Shown one piece after another: positions 44,801 through 52,846 of a stretch of 64,000 nucleotides of DNA. The stretch lies in assembly GCF_013403985.1 (NCBI RefSeq), contig NZ_JABFDF010000001.1:1-64000 (forward strand), given 5' to 3'. How positions within the stretch are numbered: the first letter of the stretch is position 1; each line of letters opens with the position of its first letter. The position numbers and the translations under genes are program-made. The notes under the pieces are model-generated. The model was not told where the DNA came from, made no database searches, and saw only the letters and a list, made by a program, of their open reading frames with translations. The DNA comes from Winogradskyella ludwigii (GTDB lineage Bacteria > Bacteroidota > Bacteroidia > Flavobacteriales > Flavobacteriaceae).

Positions 44801-45132
44801 CATGCCATGATGCCAAAATCAAAATCCACCTGAAAAGGACCACCTGACAAATCAAACTCTGGAGACAAAAGCCAATCACTTTTATTAGCTAAGTATAGGT
44901 TGATTCGGTAAGCACCACTAAGCCCATTATTTAAGAAACCCTCTGAGCCCCATGATCCAGATCCTATATCCATAGGTCCAGATTCAGCATCTCCACTATC
45001 TGCTTCTTCCCAACATTCATTAGGTATTACAGAAAAGTCTTCATAATAATTTGGCGTAACGATATCACATTGCGCTGAAGCAATCATCGTAATAAATAGT
45101 GTAATAAAAAATAAAAGTAGTTTTTGTTTCAT
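41140..45132 (-). CDS. Large T9SS type A surface protein with fibronectin-III domain
   Basis: A 1330-residue secreted protein. Signal 1-20 (ending IASAQ); a jelly-roll-like domain (about 30-200; SPEFDLSGGPFQVDFDFG); a fibronectin type III domain (about 205-290; NNTEYDYYVQSVCG); a CUB-like domain (about 295-420); further Ig-like and pre-peptidase-like domains (NDDVWFSFTALSE, YYVRVFSADM); an Ig-like domain with a TVTESGTYSVFV end; a DUF11-type region; GSYDPNDKMESHGKD; and a type A sorting domain ending KLIVN. A probable cell-surface adhesin or matrix protein. Its last ~230 residues are almost identical to those of the next paralogue, which points to recent duplication or gene conversion. Confidence 0.92.
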   Translation of the reverse strand: MKQKLLLFFITLFITMIASAQCDIVTPNYYEDFSVIPNECWEEADSGDAESGPMDIGSGSWGSEGFLNNGLSGAYRINLYLANKSDWLLSPEFDLSGGPFQVDFDFGIMAWDSSTTAGTLGSDDTVQLLLTNDGGTTWIPLLTYNENSEVSVEGEHPIIDLTAYSGDTVQFGILASEGEVDDFEDVEVFVDNFRVRNLITCFEPIALNANNLNFTSADISWEEQGTATSWNIEYGVAGFTLGTGTMIIGLTETFYSVTDLTNNTEYDYYVQSVCGEENSNFAGPFTFTTTLQTNFDIDCVANGLLTQDYCYDSGGATNPVIFTYTSADGITPVNLTFNSGFVENGWDELVVIDSDGSTFPGYAAEDENYGNGGDLTGLTFQSTGDSISFYINSDASLSCQSGSLMNGINYTVSCATCIYPTATFEVVNDCENGEQFLIDVDVASLGDATSLTISNNNNEETTSVTATGVYQIGPFPFLIDVMVTVDNDQDDNCSINSSMIQVLGCPPINDECEAAIVVPVNSGISCDVLTSGTINLATDSGVSNDNCPGVPNDDVWFSFTALSEIQNILIQNIAGGTYNLNLTLFEGTCGALTELSCSESTSIVAQNLIIGNTYYVRVFSADMVSETSTFELCIKEAVANTVCESAVAFCSNGNEITTPNITGVPSSYSMSCLASAPNPSWNILQIDDDGAIEIEISQLSTEGTNLDVDFVLFGPFESVDYACDEIVEGCTSCQNIIDCSYSVSSVENFTITNALSDEIYILLTTNYSDQEGTTYISQTNFGQPDSGSLKADFEIDLGPDQNLCGVNAYQLDATTALGDSYQWYYESNVITGETNATLTVTESGTYSVFVNNDLCSSSSTDDIIITFNNCDDVGLINVSAFYDDNENTVFDSNETHYANGYFTYEANNDGIINTVASSTGNFTIASYDDTDTIDINYYFYDEYSDCYDVSIASFQDITVLNGENIAVEFPIVDEQSCEDISVYLINEQSPRPGFGHTNYLIIQNLGLTPTSGTINYSLDSNLSISNISTNSNYTTTLNADGFSLDFVNLLPQQTIIVNVNLQTATSANLGDLVTTTATYTTSSNDIVSENNESSVTEEIIGSYDPNDKMESHGKDILYDDFVTSDEYLYYTIRFQNVGTAEAIKVRIEDVLDIQLDASTFQMLRSSHDYVVTRTANNLEWNFDNINLPAEQDDAEGSNGFVYFKIKPNAGYAIGDIIENSAAIYFDFNAPIITNTFQTEFVETLSVNGFDSNSFSLFPNPAKENVTIQLASSNFGTGSVNIYNIQGKAILKQITLQANTSVIDISSLESGLYFVELTIGNTATVQKLIVN

Positions 45133-45191
45133 AATGAGGTTTTTGGGGTTGGTTAAAGATATAAGAAAAAATCTATTTCATATTCTAATAA

Positions 45192-45220
45192 AAAAGCTTC
45201 AGAATATATCTGAAGCTTTT
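45192..45220 (-). terminator. Terminator of the third adhesin gene (family copy 3)
   Basis: AAAAGCTTCAGA with TCTGAAGCTTTT, loop ATATA, 21 bp after the stop. Confidence 0.87.
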
Positions 45221-45239
45221 CATATAAAATATGTTTTCA

Positions 45240-45938
45240 ACTTAATTCACAATTAGTTTTTGAACGGTTGCAGTATTTCCTATAGTTAATTCTACAAAAT
45301 ACAAGCCGCTTTCTAAACTTGAAATATCTATTGTTGAAGCATTTGTTTCTAACTTAATATCATTAAGAATGATTTTCCCCTGAATGTTGTAAATATTGAC
45401 GCTTCCAGTTTCAAAATTAGACGATGCCAATTGAATGGTTACCTTTTCTTTTGCTGGATTAGGAAAGAGGCTAAAACTATTACTATCAAAACCGTTTACA
45501 GATAATGTTTCTATAAATTCAGTTTGAAACGTATTGGTTATTATAGGTGCATTAAAATCGAAATAAATGGATGCTGAGTTCTCAATTACATCTCCAATAG
45601 CATAACCTGCATTTGGTTTTATTTTAAAATACACAAAACCATTACTGCCTTCGGCATCATTTTGTTCTGCTGGTAAGTTGATATTATCAAAATTCCATTC
45701 TAAATTATTAGCTGTTCTAGTAACTACGTAATCATGGCTAGAACGTAACATTTGAAAAGTAGAAGCATCTAATTGTGTATCTAAAACATCTTCAATTCTA
45801 ACATTGATAGCTTCTGCTGTACCCACATTTTGAAAACGAATGGTGTAGTATAAATATTCATCTGATGCTGCAAAATCATCATAGAGAATATCTTTTCCAT
45901 GGGATTCCATTTTATCGTTAGGATCGTAAGAACCGATG
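45240..45938 (-). repeat. 699-bp segmental duplication, copy 2
   Basis: Partner of 41138-41836. Substitutions cluster in the short linker of the sorting domain (KIILNDIKLETNAS here, KAILKQITLQANTS there). Confidence 0.85.
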
Positions 45939-48838
45939 ACTATTTCTGATAACGACGACTGATTGTTAGCTGATAACATATCGTTAGACACTGTTGTATA
46001 AGTTGCTGTATTAGTAACTAACTCGCCTAAAGCAACCGTTGCAGGACACAATAAATTAATTAATACCGTTTCGGACTCACCTGCTCCTAAGTTTATAAAA
46101 TTTAAAGTAAAACCTGATGTCGTCATCGTTACAGTTATACTTGGATCCGTTAAGACGGTACTATTTATTAATAAATCTTCATCTAGCGCAAAGTCCACAG
46201 AACCAGAAGCTATATTGGCACCACTTAAATTCTCTATAACCAAAGCATTACTATACTCAAAGCCTGGTCTTGGTGACTCAAATGAGTTAATGAGATGAAC
46301 CGCTAAATCTTCACAAATTAAATTATCTTCTACTGGAAATTCAATTTGAGCTAGCTCACCAAATACAACATTAACATCATTAAACAATGTAACGTTTTGG
46401 GTATAACAATTTGTAAAATCAGAATTTACCGTAAATGTAATATCATAAGTATCACTTTCATCTGTACTTAGAATAGTGAAACTTCCATTTGAAGAATTGA
46501 CCACATTAATTATTCCATCGTTATTTTTCTCATAAGTGAAAGTACCATTAGTAAAATTAGATTCTCCACTATCTAAATTACCATTGGTATTGGTATCGTT
46601 AAAAGCTTTTAAACTAATTAATCCTGTATCTTCACAAAGACTACCTATATCAAAACTTCCAGCTTTAAAAAAGACAGCAGAATCATATCCTGAGTCAACA
46701 TCATCCGCTATCACTAATTTTATATGATACGTTTCCCCAATGTTTACTTCGGCTTGCGCAGTAAAACTTACTGTTCTGCCGTTAAAGCGAAAAGGTGGAG
46801 AGTTTTCGAAAGTGTAACCTGCAAAAAACTCAGGATTTGCAGCATCGCATGAGCTGTTGGCATTGTGAATATTAGTCACCGTTATTGGCAATTCAGTTCC
46901 TGGAATTAAAGCCAAATTAGTAGTATTACCCATTGGATCGGTAAGCAAAAAAGCAAATGCATCTGAAAATTGACATTCAAAATCACCTCCATTATATTCT
47001 TCTGAAGCCATTAAAAACTCAAAATTGATTTGATTAACCACTGGCACAAAGTCAAACTCAATAGTGGTTGCATTGTTTGATTGCACTTCTAAAGTAGTAT
47101 CTAAATCAACATCTCCAGGCCAACCATTTGAACCTGAACTTATATTACTATCATTAGGTCCTGCAACATCAGCAGCTTCACCTGTACTTAAAAGTAATCC
47201 TTCAGAAAAAGGAAAATCATCACCAGCATAAACAAAATAACCAATGCCATTAGGTTCTACAGTACTAAATGTACTTCCGGTAGAATATATAATGTTTGAA
47301 ATTTGACTACACTCATTATTTATAAGTACATTTTGAATAAGTTCTTCTACTGTAAACTGTGATTGGTCTACACTTAGAAATTCACCTAAAATTATAACTT
47401 CGATACTAATAGACGCAGTACAACCTTCTGGATTATTATCAGTAACAGTTAATGTTGCTGTGTAATTTCCTGTTTGTGAATATGAGTGGACAACAGACAA
47501 TCCTGAAGCCATATTATTATCTCCAAAGTCCCAACTATAAGTTGCATCTGTGCCATCGTTAGAGAAAACAGCATTACCAATAAAATTTATGTTATCATTT
47601 ATTTGAGCTACAATGATACCAGAATTATTAATTCCTGGTAGTGTACTATCTATAGTTAATCCGATATCTTGGCAAGGCATACAATTTACATCCGCAACAA
47701 GGTTAAAACTTTGCACTTCTATATTACAACCATAATAATCGGATACCGCAACATAAATTGTTTCCGGATTAGACGTATTAGTATAAAGATCTGGCAATGC
47801 ATTTATTTGACTTTGCGCATCACTTTCACTTGAATGATACGTAACAAACAATTCAAAATTATATTGATTTACTAGAACTTCGTTATTTTTAGTTTGTAGG
47901 TTAAATTCGGCAAATCCATCTTGGTCTTCATCACAAACAATATAGTCTGAAATGGTAGGTAAAGGTGCGACGCCAGAAACTATCAGATTTAAGAAAGCCA
48001 TCTCCACACAATCAGAAGTAGTACTTTCTACTCTTACATAGAGTATTTGGTAATTGGGAATTATATTAGCATATGGACTTATAGCATTAAGTGGATTAAC
48101 ATTATTATCTGCATCTGCCTGTGTTTCATAATAGCTTACTGTTACATCTGTTTGGCTTCCTATAATAAGCGGTGTTGCTTGCGAGAGATCGAATTGAGCA
48201 AAACCACTACCATCAAAACTACAAGCATATAATACGGTTTGTTGGTTAACACTTGGTCCTTGTAACACAGACACGGAGACGGTAGAACTACTACTTGGGC
48301 ATGAACCACCTCCTTGAACGGTATATGTATAAATTCCGGATGCATCAATATTAGGACTAAAAATACCTGTACCACTTGCCAATCCAGGTAACCAAGTACC
48401 ACCCAATTGAGGTGAGCCTCCAAGCACATAAAAAAGATCTATAGGTGATTCGTTGTTACATATCTCTAAATAGCCATCAGAACCAGCATCTGTTGCTTGA
48501 ATTACTATCAAATCTAATGTTGTAGTATCAAAATTACCAGTGACATTATCGGTGACTGTTGCAAAAATAGTTTGTGGGTTAGTAAAATTTGTAAAAGGAC
48601 TAGACAATGAATTAATGCCATTGTCAGCATCTTGTTGAGAAAGATAATAGCTAACCGAAAAAGTTACAGGATCTTGACCTTGCAATATTTCGGCATCTTT
48701 TATAATTAAATTAAATTCTGCAATTTCACTATTAAAGCCATCATCACAAAGGTTATAATCAGTTGGCTGATTTGCAACTTGAGCAAAGAGCCCAAAGGTT
48801 AAAAAGCATAAAATAGAAACTAGTAGTTGTTTTTTCAT
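45242..48838 (-). CDS. Large T9SS type A surface protein with PKD and choice-of-anchor L domains
   Basis: A 1198-residue secreted protein. Signal 1-20 (ending GLFAQ); repeats starting NLCDDGFNSEIAEFNL, YACSFDGSGFAQFDL and IVCDEDQDGFAEFNL; a PKD domain (about 400-480; YSWDFGDNNMASGL, GNYTATLTVTDNN); a choice-of-anchor L domain (about 485-740; SQFTVEELIQNVLIN, GLLLSTGEAADVAGPND, INFEFLMASEEYNG); a DUF11-like region; GSYDPNDKMESHGKD; and a type A sorting domain ending KLIVN. Surface-exposed by T9SS, probably adhesive. It is the first adhesin of the minus-strand series; the decayed trmH copy begins 140 bp beyond its start. Confidence 0.92.
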   Translation of the reverse strand: MKKQLLVSILCFLTFGLFAQVANQPTDYNLCDDGFNSEIAEFNLIIKDAEILQGQDPVTFSVSYYLSQQDADNGINSLSSPFTNFTNPQTIFATVTDNVTGNFDTTTLDLIVIQATDAGSDGYLEICNNESPIDLFYVLGGSPQLGGTWLPGLASGTGIFSPNIDASGIYTYTVQGGGSCPSSSSTVSVSVLQGPSVNQQTVLYACSFDGSGFAQFDLSQATPLIIGSQTDVTVSYYETQADADNNVNPLNAISPYANIIPNYQILYVRVESTTSDCVEMAFLNLIVSGVAPLPTISDYIVCDEDQDGFAEFNLQTKNNEVLVNQYNFELFVTYHSSESDAQSQINALPDLYTNTSNPETIYVAVSDYYGCNIEVQSFNLVADVNCMPCQDIGLTIDSTLPGINNSGIIVAQINDNINFIGNAVFSNDGTDATYSWDFGDNNMASGLSVVHSYSQTGNYTATLTVTDNNPEGCTASISIEVIILGEFLSVDQSQFTVEELIQNVLINNECSQISNIIYSTGSTFSTVEPNGIGYFVYAGDDFPFSEGLLLSTGEAADVAGPNDSNISSGSNGWPGDVDLDTTLEVQSNNATTIEFDFVPVVNQINFEFLMASEEYNGGDFECQFSDAFAFLLTDPMGNTTNLALIPGTELPITVTNIHNANSSCDAANPEFFAGYTFENSPPFRFNGRTVSFTAQAEVNIGETYHIKLVIADDVDSGYDSAVFFKAGSFDIGSLCEDTGLISLKAFNDTNTNGNLDSGESNFTNGTFTYEKNNDGIINVVNSSNGSFTILSTDESDTYDITFTVNSDFTNCYTQNVTLFNDVNVVFGELAQIEFPVEDNLICEDLAVHLINSFESPRPGFEYSNALVIENLSGANIASGSVDFALDEDLLINSTVLTDPSITVTMTTSGFTLNFINLGAGESETVLINLLCPATVALGELVTNTATYTTVSNDMLSANNQSSLSEIVIGSYDPNDKMESHGKDILYDDFAASDEYLYYTIRFQNVGTAEAINVRIEDVLDTQLDASTFQMLRSSHDYVVTRTANNLEWNFDNINLPAEQNDAEGSNGFVYFKIKPNAGYAIGDVIENSASIYFDFNAPIITNTFQTEFIETLSVNGFDSNSFSLFPNPAKEKVTIQLASSNFETGSVNIYNIQGKIILNDIKLETNASTIDISSLESGLYFVELTIGNTATVQKLIVN

Positions 48839-48977
48839 ATTGGGCTGGATTTAATAATTTAAAATTGGTAATAACTACAAATAAAACAAGTTAACACCTT
48901 GATTCCCTACTTGCATGTCAAGATTTTAAAAATACATTAAAATTTAACGTGTTTTATTTTTTATACAATTTCTATTT

Positions 48978-49375
48978 TCAAAAAAAGTCCAGAGCATGTA
49001 AAAAATCCAATCAATTTTTAATTGAAACTTACATTAGCCATAAAATGTGGTTATAAAACTGAAAATTTACTATTCTTTCCAGATTTATTTTCGCAAAGCA
49101 AAGCGAAAGCTATGTGCAATACAATATTGAGCTTATAGAAATATCCAAAGACGTATTTCAGAAATTAGCATATAGAGGTACCAGTGAAAGTGTCATTGCT
49201 GTTATAACTTCAAAAAAGAAAATAAAAACACACTCGAAGATTTAAAACTCACTTCTAAAAATTCATTAATTTTAGTAGCAGAAGCACCTGAGAAACGACG
49301 AAATATTCGATCTTTTTTATGTACAACAAATGTTGATGCCGTTATTATTGCTAATCTAAAGCATTCTAGTCTAAG
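48978..49375 (+). pseudogene. Decayed, truncated copy of the trmH-family gene
   Basis: The DNA aligns with the intact trmH-family gene at 50663-51460. The fragments read KSRACKKSNQFLIE (intact KSRARKKSGQFLIE), YNIELIEISKDVFQKLAYRG (intact YNIEIIEISKDVFQKLAHRD), LTSKNSLILVAEAPEKRRNI (intact ITSKNPLILVAEAPEKPGNI) and NVDAVIIANLKHSSL (intact NVDAVIIANPKSDLY). Several frameshifts and stops separate them, the N-terminus is missing, and the catalytic C-terminal third is absent. It breaks off exactly where a truncated adhesin start, in opposite orientation, begins. Confidence 0.8.
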
Positions 49376-49376
49376 A

Positions 49377-49535
49377 GAATTTCAGGATTTTTACTTCGAG
49401 AGAAAAAGATTCAAACCCATCACCATTTTGGTCACACCTTATAAAATCGCTTGGTTGATTGGCTATTTGGGCAAATGAAGCTACACTGATTGTTAAGAAT
49501 AGAAATAGGTTAAATAGTTTTTGTTTTAGAGCCAT
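49377..49535 (-). pseudogene. Truncated start of a T9SS adhesin paralogue
   Basis: About 50 codons resembling the N-terminus of the 593-residue adhesin: LKQKLFNLFLFLTISVASFA (intact KQKLLYLFLFLTISITSFA), then QIANQPSDFIRCDQNGDGFE. It stops at the junction with the trmH remnant, losing the whole body and sorting domain. A remnant of a fourth adhesin gene. Confidence 0.75.
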
Positions 49536-49572
49536 TTTAATCCAATTATAAAATAACACACTCTTTTAAAAA

Positions 49573-50325
49573 CTAAGATCTATTACCTATTTTATTTTCA
49601 AAGCAATACAATGGAGATACGTTAAAAAGCTTTGACTCTTCTTTTTTATAATATCTATGGTTTCGGAGTTGCTTACTCATAAATTCTGCTGTATTGTAGA
49701 CTTCGTATATAAACAACTTATTATTTTTCCCTATTCCAGAATTAACTTCTAATTCTATTTTAGATATCAAATTATTTATTTCTTCAGGGTATTTTAAACT
49801 CATCGTTTTTACAGATGAAAACGAAGAATTGCTTTCATACACTACCCAATACATCGTATTATCTTCTAAATGATTCTCTAGTGAATCTTGTTTAGTTATT
49901 ACAGATTTATCCTTTGAATCTTTAGCTGCAACAGAAATATGATTCAGTTTTGTATTGATCTTAGCATCCGTAAAATTTAAACCTGTACTTGAGTATTCTC
50001 TTTTTACCATATACATAACAACCCAATGCTTATCAACTCTGGCTTGTATAACATAGTTACCATGTGGCAATTTTGTAAGATCAATCTTCGCCTTTGTACT
50101 ATCTACTTTTATAGTTTCCAAATAGTCGTCATTTAATATATCGACTTGGCTAATCTTTATTTTGCCACTTTCTAAGATTAAACTATCCTTGTTTCTATTC
50201 AATTTTTGAACCACTAATAATTTAGTAGCATTAGAACTTCCATTTTTTTGAAACGTAATTTCTTGACCATATGAAAATAGGCTAACTATAATAAACACAA
50301 ATAAGCTATATTTTTTAATCATCAT
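49573..50325 (-). CDS. Secreted protein of unknown function
   Basis: A 250-residue exported protein (signal core KYSLFVFIIVSLFSYGQ). The mature part mixes a short beta domain (residues 25-105; DYLETIKVDSTKAKIDL, HGNYVIQARVDKHWVVMY) resembling the carrier or sandwich domains of exported Bacteroidota proteins, and a C-terminal part (NLISKIELEVNSGIGKNNKL, MSKQLRNHRYYKK) without recognisable motifs. A GTG at 50334 would add three residues; the ATG at 50325 is preferred. It sits between the adhesin remnant and trmH and may have been inserted when the adhesin-trmH unit was rearranged. Confidence 0.65.
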   Translation of the reverse strand: MMIKKYSLFVFIIVSLFSYGQEITFQKNGSSNATKLLVVQKLNRNKDSLILESGKIKISQVDILNDDYLETIKVDSTKAKIDLTKLPHGNYVIQARVDKHWVVMYMVKREYSSTGLNFTDAKINTKLNHISVAAKDSKDKSVITKQDSLENHLEDNTMYWVVYESNSSFSSVKTMSLKYPEEINNLISKIELEVNSGIGKNNKLFIYEVYNTAEFMSKQLRNHRYYKKEESKLFNVSPLYCFENKIGNRS

Positions 50326-50334
50326 TTTGGACAC

Positions 50335-50662
50335 TACGTATTACAATTTTAAATGTTTTTAATTCTACACATATAAACTTTAGCGCCTCAAATTTTAGCT
50401 CAACATAAATACGGTATCTATTGGACATCATTTAACTCAAATAGTCACAATTATTTTATATTGCAACAATTGCTCCAATAAATAGTTTCCACTTAAATTA
50501 GATCGCTTTATTTGTTATACTAAACAACCTTTAAATCGAGCCTAGACTCGATTGGTTTTCAAAATTATTATTTAAAACGCAGTAAATTCTTAACTTTAGC
50601 TTTTCTTTAGCATGTACAACTTTTAATTGCGTTGTATCCATAAAGGCTATCAAATAATTAAT
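50335..50662. other. 328-bp intergenic region before trmH
   Basis: It holds a near-perfect 18-bp palindrome, ATCGAG-CCTAGA-CTCGAT (50535-50552), which could be an operator or a small hairpin, and a -7-like TAACTTTA near 50591 about 65 bp before trmH. No ORF or RNA gene was recognised. Confidence 0.45.
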
Positions 50663-51460
50663 ATGAATAAAACGATATCAAGCACACAAAATCCTTTAAT
50701 AAAACAACTGCTTCTACTTAAAGAAAAGTCTAGAGCACGCAAAAAATCTGGTCAGTTTTTAATTGAAGGAAAACGCGAACTATCGCTAGCTATAAAAGGA
50801 GGATATAAAGTTGAAACGGTATTATTTTATCCTGAATTATTTTCGGAAAGCGAAGCAAAATCGATGTCTCAATATAATATTGAAATTATAGAAATATCAA
50901 AAGACGTTTTTCAGAAACTAGCACATAGAGATACAACGGAAGGTGTTATTGCTGTTGTCAGTTCAAAAACACACCAACTAGACGATTTAAAAATTACCTC
51001 TAAAAATCCATTAATCTTAGTCGCTGAAGCACCGGAAAAACCCGGGAATATTGGCGCTATTTTACGTACTGCAGATGCTGCAAATGTAGATGCTGTGATT
51101 ATTGCGAATCCAAAATCGGATTTATATAATCCTAATATTATCCGTTCTAGTGTTGGTTGCGTTTTTACTACAGAAATTGCGATGGCCACTTCTGATGAAG
51201 CTATTGATTTTCTAAAAAAATATAATTTCAATATTTTCTCTGCTATTTTACAAGAATCCGAACCTTACCACTCACAAGATTATACCTTACCAACAGCAAT
51301 TGTGGTTGGTACAGAAGCCACAGGTTTAACTGAAGAATGGCGCCAAGCTGCAACAAAAAACGTAAGCATACCAATGCAAGGTGTTATAGATTCTATGAAT
51401 GTTTCTGTAGCTGCAGGAATTCTTATTTTTGAAGCCAAACGCCAACGCGATTTTAAATAA
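50663..51460 (+). CDS. TrmH/SpoU-family RNA 2'-O-methyltransferase
   Basis: A 265-residue SPOUT methyltransferase that methylates ribose 2'-OH in rRNA or tRNA using SAM. An N-terminal RNA-binding L30-like domain (about 1-95; KSGQFLIEGKRELSLAIKG) is followed by the trefoil-knot catalytic domain: PGNIGAILRTADAANVD, NPNIIRSSVGCVF, VVGTEATGL and IPMQGVIDSMNVSVAAGI, the three SpoU motifs. The exact target nucleotide is uncertain. The in-frame TTG at 50627 would add 12 residues unlike the family; ATG 50663 fits. A decayed copy lies 1.7 kb upstream. The gene is followed within 10 bp by a REP-like palindrome. Confidence 0.92.
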   Translation: MNKTISSTQNPLIKQLLLLKEKSRARKKSGQFLIEGKRELSLAIKGGYKVETVLFYPELFSESEAKSMSQYNIEIIEISKDVFQKLAHRDTTEGVIAVVSSKTHQLDDLKITSKNPLILVAEAPEKPGNIGAILRTADAANVDAVIIANPKSDLYNPNIIRSSVGCVFTTEIAMATSDEAIDFLKKYNFNIFSAILQESEPYHSQDYTLPTAIVVGTEATGLTEEWRQAATKNVSIPMQGVIDSMNVSVAAGILIFEAKRQRDFK

Positions 51461-51467
51461 TTATAAA

Positions 51468-51576
51468 CGTCAGTTCGAGTGATTTTCGAAGTCTGATAAA
51501 ATTACATCGAGAACCATTACTACTAGAAATATCTCGATGCAAATTTCTTGAAAAAAGAATTTCACTCGAAGTAACG
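51468..51576. repeat. REP/MITE-like palindromic element
   Basis: Outer arms CGTCAGTTCGAGTGA (51468-51482) and TCACTCGAAGTAACG (51562-51576) pair at 13 of 15 positions. Inner arms CATCGAGA (51505-51512) and TCTCGATG (51532-51539) pair perfectly. Elements with TCGAGTGA outer arms are, to my knowledge, dispersed in many flavobacterial genomes. Only one copy is in this window. Confidence 0.65.
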
Positions 51577-51596
51577 GAAACGCACATAAAACATAA

Positions 51597-52829
51597 ATGA
51601 CAGCACATACTCTTTTCTATATCATTATTGCCATTATCGTCATCAATTTTATCATTGATAAAGTGCTTGATGCTATAAATGCAAAACATTACAACGACCC
51701 AATTCCTGAAGAATTAAATGACGTTTACGATGAAACAGAATACAAAAAATCGCAAGCCTATAAATCCGTTAATTATAAGTTTGGACTCGGAACATCCTTG
51801 TTTTCTTTTGCCTTAACCTTAGGGTTCTTGCTTTTAGATGGTTTTGAATACGTTGATAATTTCGCTAGAAGTTATTCTGAAAACCCAATCCTTGTCGCTT
51901 TAATTTTCTTTGGAATTATAATGATAGCAAGCGATATTATTACCACACCTTTTGAATATTATAAAGCTTTTGTTATTGAAGAAAAATTCGGATTTAATAA
52001 GTCCTCAAAAAAAACTTTCATTTTAGATAAATTAAAAGGATTACTCATGACAGTACTTCTTGGCGGAGGTATTATTGCACTTATTGTTTGGTTTTATCAA
52101 TTAACAGGCAATCAATTTTGGCTATATGCTTGGGGAATTGTAACCATATTCACTGTTTTTATGAACATGTTTTACTCTAAACTTATTGTCCCACTATTCA
52201 ATAAACAAACTCCTTTAAAGGATGGAGAATTACGAAACAAGATTTCAGCTTATGCCGAATCGGTAGGTTTTAATCTCGATAAAATTTTTATTATCGATGG
52301 CTCAAAACGAAGTACCAAAGCCAACGCCTATTTTTCGGGCTTTGGAAGTGAAAAACGCGTTACACTTTACGATACTTTAGTCAACGATTTAGACGATGAA
52401 GAAATCGTTGCCGTTTTAGCACACGAAGTTGGTCATTATAAAAAAAAGCATATTATATTTAATTTAGTAACCTCTATCCTACTCACCGGATTAACCCTTT
52501 TCATCTTATCCATTTTTATTTCGAATCCATTATTATCTAATGCCATTGGAGTTGAAAAACCAAGTTTCCATGTTGGACTCATTGCTTTTGGGTTACTTTA
52601 TTCTCCTATTTCAGAAATCACAGGATTAATAATGAATTACGTTTCTCGCGTTTTTGAATACCAAGCAGATGATTATGCTAAAAACACTTATAAAGCCGAA
52701 CCTCTAGTTACTTCTTTAAAGAAATTATCTAAAAATAGCTTAAGTAATTTAACACCTCATAAAGCGTATGTGTTTATGCATTATTCGCATCCTACGCTTT
52801 TGGAACGTGTTAGGAATTTGAAGAAATAA
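51597..52829 (+). CDS. M48 family Ste24-type membrane endopeptidase
   Basis: A 410-residue integral membrane zinc protease of the CAAX/Ste24 group. About six to seven transmembrane segments; the zinc site is His276-Glu277-x-x-His280 in VLAHEVGHYKKKH, with the third ligand Glu353 in VFEYQADDYA. The conserved IDGSKRSTKANAYFSGFG precedes the active site, and the CAAX_prot_1-type N-terminal helices (residues 1-190) are present. In bacteria these enzymes act in membrane protein quality control. No promoter was seen between the REP-like element and the ATG; transcription may come from trmH. Confidence 0.93.
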   Translation: MTAHTLFYIIIAIIVINFIIDKVLDAINAKHYNDPIPEELNDVYDETEYKKSQAYKSVNYKFGLGTSLFSFALTLGFLLLDGFEYVDNFARSYSENPILVALIFFGIIMIASDIITTPFEYYKAFVIEEKFGFNKSSKKTFILDKLKGLLMTVLLGGGIIALIVWFYQLTGNQFWLYAWGIVTIFTVFMNMFYSKLIVPLFNKQTPLKDGELRNKISAYAESVGFNLDKIFIIDGSKRSTKANAYFSGFGSEKRVTLYDTLVNDLDDEEIVAVLAHEVGHYKKKHIIFNLVTSILLTGLTLFILSIFISNPLLSNAIGVEKPSFHVGLIAFGLLYSPISEITGLIMNYVSRVFEYQADDYAKNTYKAEPLVTSLKKLSKNSLSNLTPHKAYVFMHYSHPTLLERVRNLKK

Positions 52830-52846
52830 AACAAACTTCGTAAAAC

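Noticed and set aside
51453..51689. Minus-strand ORF across the REP-like element
   Set aside because: It covers a palindrome and two gene ends, with no start signal or homology that I recognise.
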